DNA of 49,514 nucleotides from Pseudomonas sp. C2B4 (GTDB taxonomy: Bacteria; Pseudomonadota; Gammaproteobacteria; Pseudomonadales; Pseudomonadaceae), in contig NZ_JABFMU010000049.1 of assembly GCF_013359695.1 (NCBI RefSeq), forward strand, positions 1 through 49,514. The letters are read 5' to 3'. This document shows, piece by piece, positions 41,350 to 48,126 of this stretch. A program made the position numbers and the translations under genes. How positions within the stretch are numbered: the first letter of the stretch is position 1; the number at the start of each line of letters is the position of its first letter. A model generated the notes under the pieces. The model was given only the letters and a program-made list of their open reading frames with translations, was not told where the DNA came from and made no database searches.

Positions 41350-41512
41350 AAGACACTCCCATTTGTATTGTTTATTGAGTCGAGCGAGCCCGAACTCTAG
41401 CGACTCCCTTCCCGCCACGCAACGCAGAGGAGGCCCCGGCCGGCGCAGCTTTTTGTTACCATCGGCCCCATATAGAGCGCCCAGCGCCACCGACCTGTAG
41501 GAAGCCGCCCTG

Positions 41513-42253
41513 ATGAGCCCAACGTTCGACGTCGTGGAACTCGCCACGACCTATGCCAACAAATCTGCCCAGGACATCCTTAAGCTCGCGTTCGCCGAGT
41601 TCGGCGATGACCTGTGGATATCCTTCAGCGGCGCCGAGGACGTGGTGCTGGTGGACATGGCCTGGAAGCTGAACAAGAACGTCAAGGTGTTCAGCCTCGA
41701 CACCGGTCGCCTGCACCCCGAGACCTACCGTTTCATCGATCAGGTGCGCGAGCACTACAAGATCGACATCGAACTGGTGTCGCCGGACTACACCAAACTT
41801 GAACCGTTCGTGAAGGAAAAAGGCCTGTTCAGTTTCTACAGGGACGGCCATGGCGAATGCTGCGGCATCCGCAAGATCGAGCCGCTGCGTCGCAAGCTGT
41901 CCGGCGTGAAGGCCTGGGCCACCGGCCAGCGTCGTGACCAGAGCCCGGGCACTCGAAGCGCCGTCGCGGTGATGGAAATCGACACCGCCTTCTCCACCCC
42001 GGAGCGCACCCTGTACAAATTCAACCCGCTGGCGCAGATGACCAGTGAGGAGATCTGGGGTTACATCCGCATGCTGGAGCTGCCGTACAACAGCCTGCAT
42101 GAACGCGGTTTCATCAGCATCGGCTGTGAGCCGTGCACCCGACCGGTGCTGCCAAACCAGCACGAGCGCGAAGGTCGCTGGTGGTGGGAAGAGGCCACGC
42201 AGAAGGAATGCGGGCTGCACGCTGGCAACATCATCAGCAAGTCGAAAGCGTAA
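41513..42253 (+). CDS. cysH: Adenylylsulfate (APS/PAPS) reductase
   Basis: A 246-residue assimilatory sulfonucleotide reductase producing sulfite from adenylyl sulfate with thioredoxin. A paired cysteine ECCGIRK and a CEPC pair provide four ligands for an iron-sulfur cluster, the mark of the APS-reducing form. KECGLH near the C-terminus holds the catalytic cysteine. SFSGAEDVVLVDM is the phosphate-binding region. The upstream region between thrH and cysH (about 160 bases) must hold both promoters. Confidence 0.95.
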   Translation: MSPTFDVVELATTYANKSAQDILKLAFAEFGDDLWISFSGAEDVVLVDMAWKLNKNVKVFSLDTGRLHPETYRFIDQVREHYKIDIELVSPDYTKLEPFVKEKGLFSFYRDGHGECCGIRKIEPLRRKLSGVKAWATGQRRDQSPGTRSAVAVMEIDTAFSTPERTLYKFNPLAQMTSEEIWGYIRMLELPYNSLHERGFISIGCEPCTRPVLPNQHEREGRWWWEEATQKECGLHAGNIISKSKA

Positions 42254-42259
42254 ACCCAC

Positions 42260-42359
42260 TGTAGGAGCGAGCCTGCTCGCGATGAGCCCGAGAACGCCGC
42301 GGGGTATCAGGCTCCCAGCGTTATCGTTGACGACCATCGCGGGCAAGCCCGCTCCCACA
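42260..42359. repeat. REP doublet
   Basis: Facing pair following cysH; the left arm is TGTAGGAGCGAGCCTGCTCG and the right arm CGCGGGCAAGCCCGCTCCCA, so the two arms belong to slightly different REP variants. The core is close to those at 40625 and 33992. Confidence 0.9.
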
Positions 42360-42379
42360 GGTGTCAGCATCCAGCCTTA

Positions 42380-42432
42380 AAAATGTGTACACACAAATGT
42401 CACCATCGGTGCCATTTATGTGTGCACTTTTT
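42380..42432. promoter_or_regulatory. 53-bp dyad between cysH and the hydantoin permease
   Basis: The two 25-base halves, separated by only three bases (42405-42407), pair at 22 of 25 positions, one of them a G-T pair. Within it lie the perfect palindrome TGTGTACACA (42384-42393) and a related TGTGTGCAC. The outer ends are A and T runs, so it could be a long intrinsic terminator for cysH. Alternatively it is a compound operator or enhancer about 230 bases upstream of the sigma-54 start point. Confidence 0.75.
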
Positions 42433-42549
42433 GTTTCTACGCCCCCAAAAGTTACATTTTCCTGCCTGACACTCCCCCGCAACACCCTTCTTAAACCGGC
42501 CCACAAAAATAAATACCTGCTCGATCGGTCAGCTTATATCGCCCGGTTT

Positions 42550-42571
42550 TCAGCGGTTTAGTGCCCGCTGA
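42550..42571. promoter_or_regulatory. Inverted repeat upstream of the sigma-54 site
   Basis: TCAGCGG and CCGCTGA form a perfect seven-pair inverted repeat with an eight-base spacer, about 40 bases upstream of the -24 element. It may be a protein-binding site or a hairpin. Confidence 0.4.
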
Positions 42572-42612
42572 TAACAAAACGAAATCAGTCACGGATTCCA
42601 TAGATTCCGGAC

Positions 42613-42628
42613 TGGCACAGATCTGGCT
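42613..42628 (+). promoter_or_regulatory. Sigma-54 promoter candidate for the hydantoin genes
   Basis: TGGCACAGATCTGGCT matches TGGCACG-N4-TTGCW at all but two positions, with GG at 42614-42615 and GC at 42626-42627. Transcription would start near 42639, about 180 bases before the permease start. It implies nitrogen-limitation control. Confidence 0.7.
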
Positions 42629-42644
42629 TAAGTGCATACATGTT

Positions 42645-42654
42645 TTGTATACAA
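42645..42654. promoter_or_regulatory. GntR-type operator candidate
   Basis: TTGTATACAA is a perfect ten-base palindrome just downstream of the predicted sigma-54 start point. A repressor bound there would block transcription. It differs by one base from the site at 939-950. Confidence 0.55.
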
Positions 42655-42821
42655 TCACCTCAAAACATAAAAACACTTTAGATCCGCAAGCCTGAAGCGC
42701 CCTATCCCGTACAGGCTGCAGATGCCCCGTAACCAATGATATTCGCCACCCGCGACGAAGATTGCCGAGCCCAACGCTCATGCACAGTCATCGCGGCGTC
42801 GAGCATCAGGAGCCTGCCGGA

Positions 42822-44360
42822 ATGCGTACAAGTCTCTCCAACAACAATATTGCGCTGGATCTGCCCTCCTCCCCTTCCACTCAAACCGGCGATCAAACCT
42901 TTGATTGCCCCGTGGTGCTCAGCCCGCGCCTGCACAATAAAGACCTGGCGCCGACCAAGGTCGAAGGCCGGCGTTGGGGCAAATACAGCATTTTCGCCCT
43001 GTGGACCAACGACGTTCACAACATCGCCAACTACTCGTTCGCCATCGGCCTGTACGCCCTGGGTCTGGGTGGTTGGCAGATTCTGCTGTCGCTAGGCATC
43101 GGCGCGGCGCTGGTGTACTTCTTCATGAACCTGTCCGGCTACATGGGGCAGAAAACCGGCGTACCGTTTCCGGTGATCAGCCGGATCAGTTTCGGTATCC
43201 ACGGTGCGCAGATTCCCGCGTTGATCCGTGCCGTGATCGCCATCGCCTGGTTCGGGATTCAGACGTACCTGGCCTCGGTGGTGTTTCGCGTGTTGTTGAC
43301 GGCGGTCCACCCCGGCTTCGCCGAATACGACCACGACTCGATCCTCGGTCTGTCGACCTTGGGCTGGGTGTGCTTCGTGGCGATCTGGTTCGTGCAGCTG
43401 GCGATTCTTGCTTACGGCATGGAGATGGTGCGGCGCTACGAGGCGTTCGCCGGGCCAGTGATTCTGCTGACCGTTGCCGCCCTCGCCGCCTGGATGTACT
43501 TCCAGGCCAACGCAACCATCGCCTGGTCGACCCGCGCACCGCTGACCGGCGGTGAGATGTGGCGCAACATCTTTGCCGGCGGCGCGCTGTGGCTCGCGAT
43601 CTACGGCACGCTGATCCTGAATTTCTGCGATTTCGCCCGCTCCTCGCCTTGCCGCAAGACGATCAAGGTCGGAAATTTCTGGGGCTTGCCGGTGAACATT
43701 CTGGTGTTTGCGGCGATCACCGTCCTGTTGTGCGGCGCGCAGTTCCAGATCAATGGCCACATTATTGAAAGCCCTACCGAGATCATCGCCTCCATTCCCA
43801 ACACCTTCTTCCTGGTGCTCGGTTGCCTGGCGTTCCTGATCGTCACCGTGGCGGTCAACATCATGGCCAACTTCGTCGCCCCGGCGTTCGTGCTGAGCAA
43901 CCTGGCGCCCAAATATCTGACCTTCCGCCGCGCCGGCCTCATCAGCGCCACCATCGCCGTGCTGATCCTGCCGTGGAACCTCTACAACAGCCCGTTGGTG
44001 ATCGTGTACTTCCTGTCGGGCCTCGGCGCGCTGCTCGGCCCGTTGTACGGCGTGATCATGGTCGACTACTGGCTTGTGCGAAAAGGCCAGATCAACGTGC
44101 CGCAGTTGTACAGCGAGGACCCGAACGGCGCTTATTACTACAGCCGCGGGGTCAATTTGCGCGCCGTGGCGGCGTTCATTCCCGCCGCCTTGATCGCCAT
44201 CGTCCTGGCACTGGTGCCGGGCTTCCACCTGGTCTCGCCCTTCTCCTGGCTGATCGGTGCCGGGATTGCCGGGATGCTTTATCTGATTATCGCCAAACGC
44301 CAACCCCACTACGCCGACATCAGCGGTGAATCCATCGCCGTCGATAACGTCAGCCATTGA
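42822..44360 (+). CDS. NCS1-family hydantoin/allantoin permease
   Basis: A 512-residue transporter with about twelve spans. NCS1 marks include WGKYSIFALWTNDVHNIANY at the start of the core and GKKTG-like GQKTGVPFPVISRISFG. Further along are LNFCDFARS and the late GPLYGVIMVDYWLVRKG motif. It imports allantoin, hydantoins or related ureides with sodium or protons. AGGAG lies nine bases before the ATG at 42822. It is co-transcribed with the racemase 57 bases downstream. Substrate is inferred from that neighbour. Confidence 0.9.
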   Translation: MRTSLSNNNIALDLPSSPSTQTGDQTFDCPVVLSPRLHNKDLAPTKVEGRRWGKYSIFALWTNDVHNIANYSFAIGLYALGLGGWQILLSLGIGAALVYFFMNLSGYMGQKTGVPFPVISRISFGIHGAQIPALIRAVIAIAWFGIQTYLASVVFRVLLTAVHPGFAEYDHDSILGLSTLGWVCFVAIWFVQLAILAYGMEMVRRYEAFAGPVILLTVAALAAWMYFQANATIAWSTRAPLTGGEMWRNIFAGGALWLAIYGTLILNFCDFARSSPCRKTIKVGNFWGLPVNILVFAAITVLLCGAQFQINGHIIESPTEIIASIPNTFFLVLGCLAFLIVTVAVNIMANFVAPAFVLSNLAPKYLTFRRAGLISATIAVLILPWNLYNSPLVIVYFLSGLGALLGPLYGVIMVDYWLVRKGQINVPQLYSEDPNGAYYYSRGVNLRAVAAFIPAALIAIVLALVPGFHLVSPFSWLIGAGIAGMLYLIIAKRQPHYADISGESIAVDNVSH

Positions 44361-44417
44361 CTCCATCGCGGCCCGGCAGCATCGGGCTGCAGAACTGCCC
44401 CGCTATAAGGACTTCTC

Positions 44418-45146
44418 ATGCGCATTCTCGTGGTCAACGTCAACACCACCGAATCCATCACCCAGGCTATCGCCCGCTCGGCGCAGGCCGTCGCTTCTCC
44501 CGGTACGGAAATCGTCGGCCTGACACCCCACTTCGGTGCCGATTCCGTCGAAGGCAACTTCGAGAGCTATCTGGCCGCCATTGCCGTCATGGACCGGGTA
44601 ATGTCCTACGACCAGCCCTTCGATGCGGTGATCCAGGCCGGTTACGGCGAACACGGCCGCGAAGGCCTGCAAGAACTGCTCAACGTGCCGGTGGTGGACA
44701 TCACCGACGCGGCAGCGAGTACCGCGATGTTCCTCGGCCATGCCTATTCGGTGGTCACCACCCTCGACCGTACCGTGCCGTTGATTGAAGATCGTCTCAA
44801 ACTATCCGGCCTCTGGGACCGCTGCGCCTCGGTGCGCGCCAGCGGCCTGGCGGTGCTGGAACTGGAACACGAGCCACAACGCGCGCTGGAGGCCATCGTG
44901 CATCAGGCCGAACTGGCGGTGACTCAGGACAAGGCCGAAGTGATCTGCCTGGGCTGCGGCGGAATGGCCGGGCTGGACGAGCAAATTCGCCAGCGCACCG
45001 GCGTACCCGTGGTGGATGGTGTGACGGCGGCGGTGACCATTGCCGAATCGCTGGTGCGGTTGGGGTTGTCGACCTCGAAGGTGCGGACCTATGCGACGCC
45101 GCGGCCGAAACGCATCATTGGCTGGGCGGAGCGGTTTGCCCGATAA
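44418..45146 (+). CDS. Hydantoin/allantoin racemase (Asp/Glu racemase superfamily)
   Basis: A 242-residue member of the HyuE/HpxA group that interconverts enantiomers of hydantoins or allantoin. The start MRILVVNVNTTESIT and the two cysteine-type regions suit the family: VICLGCGGMAG has the catalytic Cys, while the first position AGYGEHGREG has Gly instead of Cys in the visible motif. AAGGAC precedes the ATG. Paired with the NCS1 permease it allows use of both stereoisomers as nitrogen source. The hydrolase genes are not in the window. Confidence 0.85.
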   Translation: MRILVVNVNTTESITQAIARSAQAVASPGTEIVGLTPHFGADSVEGNFESYLAAIAVMDRVMSYDQPFDAVIQAGYGEHGREGLQELLNVPVVDITDAAASTAMFLGHAYSVVTTLDRTVPLIEDRLKLSGLWDRCASVRASGLAVLELEHEPQRALEAIVHQAELAVTQDKAEVICLGCGGMAGLDEQIRQRTGVPVVDGVTAAVTIAESLVRLGLSTSKVRTYATPRPKRIIGWAERFAR

Positions 45147-45160
45147 ACCGAGTCCCCCCA

Positions 45161-45235
45161 TTCGCGAGCAGGCTCGCTCCCACGCTGGATCTGTGCCGTT
45201 CACACATCCCCTGTGGGAGCGAGCCTGCTCGCGAA
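45161..45235. repeat. REP doublet, outward-facing
   Basis: Reversed-order pair between the convergent racemase and LysR genes. Confidence 0.9.
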
Positions 45236-45262
45236 TAGCCATTGCACGATCCAGAGCCAGAC

Positions 45263-46186
45263 TTAAATGGCACTGAACCTCTGCCCCAACCCCCGCTCCG
45301 CAAACTGCTCAATAATGAAATCGACAAACGCCCGGGTCTTGCCCGGCAGCAGTTTGTGCTCGGCGTAATAGATGGAAATGTTGCCATCATCGACATACCA
45401 GTCCGGCAGCACCCGCTGCAACGTCCCCGCTTCCAGATAGCCCACGGCGAATGGCATGCTCACCAGCGCGATGCCCAGGCCTTGAGTGGCCGTAGCGCAG
45501 GCTGCTTCCGAATCACTCATGGTCATCCGCGCTTTCAGGGTCAAGGGATTGTGCTGTTGGCTACGACTGGTCAACTGCCAGGAACGCACGCGGCCCGTCT
45601 GGGGTGAGCGAATCAGGATGCCCTCGTGATGCTTGAGATCGTCCGGCTCAATGATCGCCTCACGCGCCGCAAGATAGTCGGCAGAAGCCACCAACACACG
45701 ATGGGCCGGCGTCAGTCTGCGAGCGACCACCCCCTGGGGCAGTTCGAACCCGCCACCAATGGCGGCGTCAAAGCCCTGGCCGATCAGGTCAACCTGACGG
45801 TTGTCGAAATGCCAGTCTGGATTGATCGCCGGAAAGCGCCGCAAAAACTCCCCGAGCAACGGCACGATGTACAAGCGTCCGAACACCGTGCCCATGCTGA
45901 CTTTCAACGTCCCTGCCGGACGTCCCCCGGCGCTGGCGAGGTTGGCAACGGCATTCTGGATGGTGTGCAAACTGCCGCTGACCTCACTCAGAAACAACTG
46001 ACCCGCCTCGGTCAGCGTCAGGCTGCGGGTACTGCGCTGGAAGAGTCGCACACCCAACCGCGCTTCCAGTTTGGCAACGCTTTTACCCACGGCTGCCGGC
46101 GTCAGGCTCAGGCGCCGCGCGGCCTCGGCGAAGCTGCCGACCTCGGCGCTGCGGACAAAGCATTCGATACTGCTGAAGGTTTCCAT
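45263..46186 (-). CDS. LysR-family transcriptional regulator
   Basis: A 307-residue LysR regulator: N-terminal helix-turn-helix (METFSSIECFVRSAEVGSFAEAARRL... to about residue 60) and a two-lobed effector domain resembling the CrgA/YafC group. The ATG at 46186 gives the standard start; fifteen upstream codons were dropped. It is divergent from the SDR gene with about 125 bases between starts, the classic arrangement in which LysR controls its neighbour. Effector unknown. Confidence 0.92.
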   Translation of the reverse strand: METFSSIECFVRSAEVGSFAEAARRLSLTPAAVGKSVAKLEARLGVRLFQRSTRSLTLTEAGQLFLSEVSGSLHTIQNAVANLASAGGRPAGTLKVSMGTVFGRLYIVPLLGEFLRRFPAINPDWHFDNRQVDLIGQGFDAAIGGGFELPQGVVARRLTPAHRVLVASADYLAAREAIIEPDDLKHHEGILIRSPQTGRVRSWQLTSRSQQHNPLTLKARMTMSDSEAACATATQGLGIALVSMPFAVGYLEAGTLQRVLPDWYVDDGNISIYYAEHKLLPGKTRAFVDFIIEQFAERGLGQRFSAI

Positions 46187-46311
46187 GGCCGCCACTATAA
46201 ACTTTTGGTTTACACAGACTATCGCAATCACCGTCTACACAGTGTGTCATCCGATATCGATACTAGGCTCCATCAACCGGGACATCCTGCCTCGGGACTT
46301 TGGAGATCGAT

Positions 46312-47058
46312 ATGACTACTCAGAACCTCAGCGGCAAAGTGGCTTTGATCCAGGGCGGCTCCCGCGGCATTGGCGCTGCCATCGTCAAACGCCTGGCCGC
46401 TGAAGGCGCGACGGTCGCCTTTACTTACGTCAGCTCCACAGCCAAGGCCGAAGCACTGCAAGACAGCATCATCGCCGACGGCGGCAAAGCCTTGGCCATC
46501 AAGGCAGACAGCGCCGACGCCGAAGCCATCCGCAATGCCGTGAACGCGACAGTGGAAACATTCGGTCGACTGGACATCCTGGTCAACAACGCCGGCGTGC
46601 TGGCCGTTGCACCGCTGGAAGATTTCAAACTCGAAGATTTCGACCAGACCCTGGCCATCAACGTACGCAGCGTCTTCATCGCGACTCAGGCCGCGGCCCG
46701 GCACATGACCGAGGGTGGTCGCATCATCAACATCGGCAGTACCAACGCCGATCGCATGCCCTTCGCCGGTGGCGGCCCGTACGCCATGAGCAAGTCGGCG
46801 CTGGTCGGCCTGACCAAGGGTCTGGCACGGGACCTCGGCCCGAAAGGCATCACCATCAACAACGTGCAGCCCGGCCCGGTCGATACCGACATGAACCCGG
46901 CCGAGGGTGACTTCGCCGACAGCCTGATTCCGTTGATGGCCGTGGGGCGCTACGGCAAGGCAGAAGAGATCGCCAGTTTCGTCGCCTACCTCGTCAGCCC
47001 GGAGGCCGGCTACATCACCGGTGCAAGCCTGACCATCGACGGTGGCTTCGGCGCCTGA
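46312..47058 (+). CDS. SDR-family oxidoreductase
   Basis: A 248-residue classical short-chain dehydrogenase. It has the cofactor loop GGSRGIG at 15-21, NNAG at 92-95, and the catalytic triad S143, Y157 and K161. PGPVDTDMNP follows. It resembles 3-oxoacyl-ACP reductase (FabG) but lies outside any fatty-acid cluster, so the substrate is open. GGAG is six bases before the ATG at 46312. Probably controlled by the divergent LysR regulator. Confidence 0.92.
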   Translation: MTTQNLSGKVALIQGGSRGIGAAIVKRLAAEGATVAFTYVSSTAKAEALQDSIIADGGKALAIKADSADAEAIRNAVNATVETFGRLDILVNNAGVLAVAPLEDFKLEDFDQTLAINVRSVFIATQAAARHMTEGGRIINIGSTNADRMPFAGGGPYAMSKSALVGLTKGLARDLGPKGITINNVQPGPVDTDMNPAEGDFADSLIPLMAVGRYGKAEEIASFVAYLVSPEAGYITGASLTIDGGFGA

Positions 47059-47083
47059 TAAAGGCGAGCCAACCACACTCCCC

Positions 47084-47173
47084 TGTGGGAGCGAGCCTGC
47101 TCGCGAAAGCGGTAGTTCAGTCGACATCAATGTTGTCTGACACACCACCTTCGCGAGCAGGCTCGCTCCCACA
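47084..47173. repeat. REP doublet
   Basis: Facing pair TGTGGGAGCGAGCCTGCTCG and reverse complement, between the convergent SDR and HAD genes. The core starts like those at 28671 and 32690 but diverges in its second half. Confidence 0.9.
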
Positions 47174-47185
47174 GTTGGTTTTGCA

Positions 47186-47881
47186 TCAAGTCCAATCGAG
47201 CGCTGGCAGACCGCAGGCACTCGGCCTGAACGCTTTCAACGTACGAAGAATGCCATCGGCATGTGCGTATTTTTCGTCGGCCATCGCCGCATCCGGAATG
47301 GCAATCGCCGTCATCCCCGCCGCTTTCGCCGCCGTGACGCCAAACGGCGAATCCTCGAACACCAGGCAATCCTGCGGGGCAACTCCCAGGCGCCGCGCAG
47401 CGGTCAGGAAGATATCCGGTGCCGGTTTGGCCGCGCCGACTTCCGGATCATCAGCGGTGACGATGGTGTCGAACAGAGCGAACCAGTCCCGATGTAACGT
47501 GGTTTTCTGACCAAACGACTGGCTCGACGAACTGGTGCCCACCGCGATGGGAATGTTGTTGGCCTTCAGATGCCGCACCAGTTCCTGCGCGCCAGGCATC
47601 GCCTGTGCGGTAGCAAAACGCTCGCGCATCAGCGGTTCGCGGATCACCAGAAACTCTTCGGCGCTGATCGGCAGCTCAAGCGCCTCGACCACGTAACGCG
47701 CCAGGTCACCGGCGCCCCGACCGATGATGTTCTGCTTGATGCTCCAATCGAAGGTGCGTCCATAGCGCCCGGCAATGATGGACGTGACTTCGGTGTAAAT
47801 GCCCTCGGTGTCCAGCAACAAGCCGTCCATATCGAAAATCACGGCCTTGATCGGGCCAAATTCATTGAGCGCTGCATTCAT
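47186..47881 (-). CDS. HAD-family phosphatase (HDHD1/GS1-like)
   Basis: A 231-residue haloacid-dehalogenase-superfamily hydrolase. Motif I FDMDGLLLDTE places the nucleophile at D17 and the acid at D19. GTSSSS is motif II, KPAPDIF motif III and VFEDSPFGVTAAKAAGM motif IV. The cap domain is of the small helical type (subfamily I). Relatives dephosphorylate sugar phosphates or pseudouridine monophosphate; the substrate cannot be told from sequence. The gene stands alone. Confidence 0.88.
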   Translation of the reverse strand: MNAALNEFGPIKAVIFDMDGLLLDTEGIYTEVTSIIAGRYGRTFDWSIKQNIIGRGAGDLARYVVEALELPISAEEFLVIREPLMRERFATAQAMPGAQELVRHLKANNIPIAVGTSSSSQSFGQKTTLHRDWFALFDTIVTADDPEVGAAKPAPDIFLTAARRLGVAPQDCLVFEDSPFGVTAAKAAGMTAIAIPDAAMADEKYAHADGILRTLKAFRPSACGLPALDWT

Positions 47882-48093
47882 CGCATCTGATCCGTTTTCA
47901 ATGACATCCCAGGCGGCTCGGGTGCGGCCGGCTCAGTGACTGATTAAAGGTTTCAGCAGCATAGCGAGCGCGGTTGGCATAGAGCAACGGGCAAAACCCG
48001 GGTTCGCTCGATGCGGTGCTGATGATTTAGCGAATCTCCCTACACGAAACACCTCCTTTCCCGACTTCTTTCCCCGTTGATCCCCCGCAGAGT

Positions 48094-48118
48094 TTCGCGC
48101 TCCTTCATCCGAGCGAAA
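48094..48118. promoter_or_regulatory. Imperfect inverted repeat before the Rhs gene
   Basis: TTTCGCGCTC faces GAGCGAAA immediately upstream of the Rhs start codon, with two extra bases in the left arm. A transcript hairpin here would sit over the ribosome-binding region. The rest of the 245-base gap to the HAD gene shows no recognised signal. Confidence 0.35.
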
Positions 48119-48126
48119 CACTGCGC

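Noticed and set aside
1061..47173. Regularly recurring palindromic units suggestive of a CRISPR array
   Set aside because: The units are dispersed over 46 kb as inverted pairs between genes rather than direct repeats with unique spacers, and no cas genes are present.
47933..48121. 62-codon minus-strand open frame between the HAD and Rhs genes
   Set aside because: No ribosome-binding site, biased composition and no recognisable similarity; it overlaps the Rhs upstream region.
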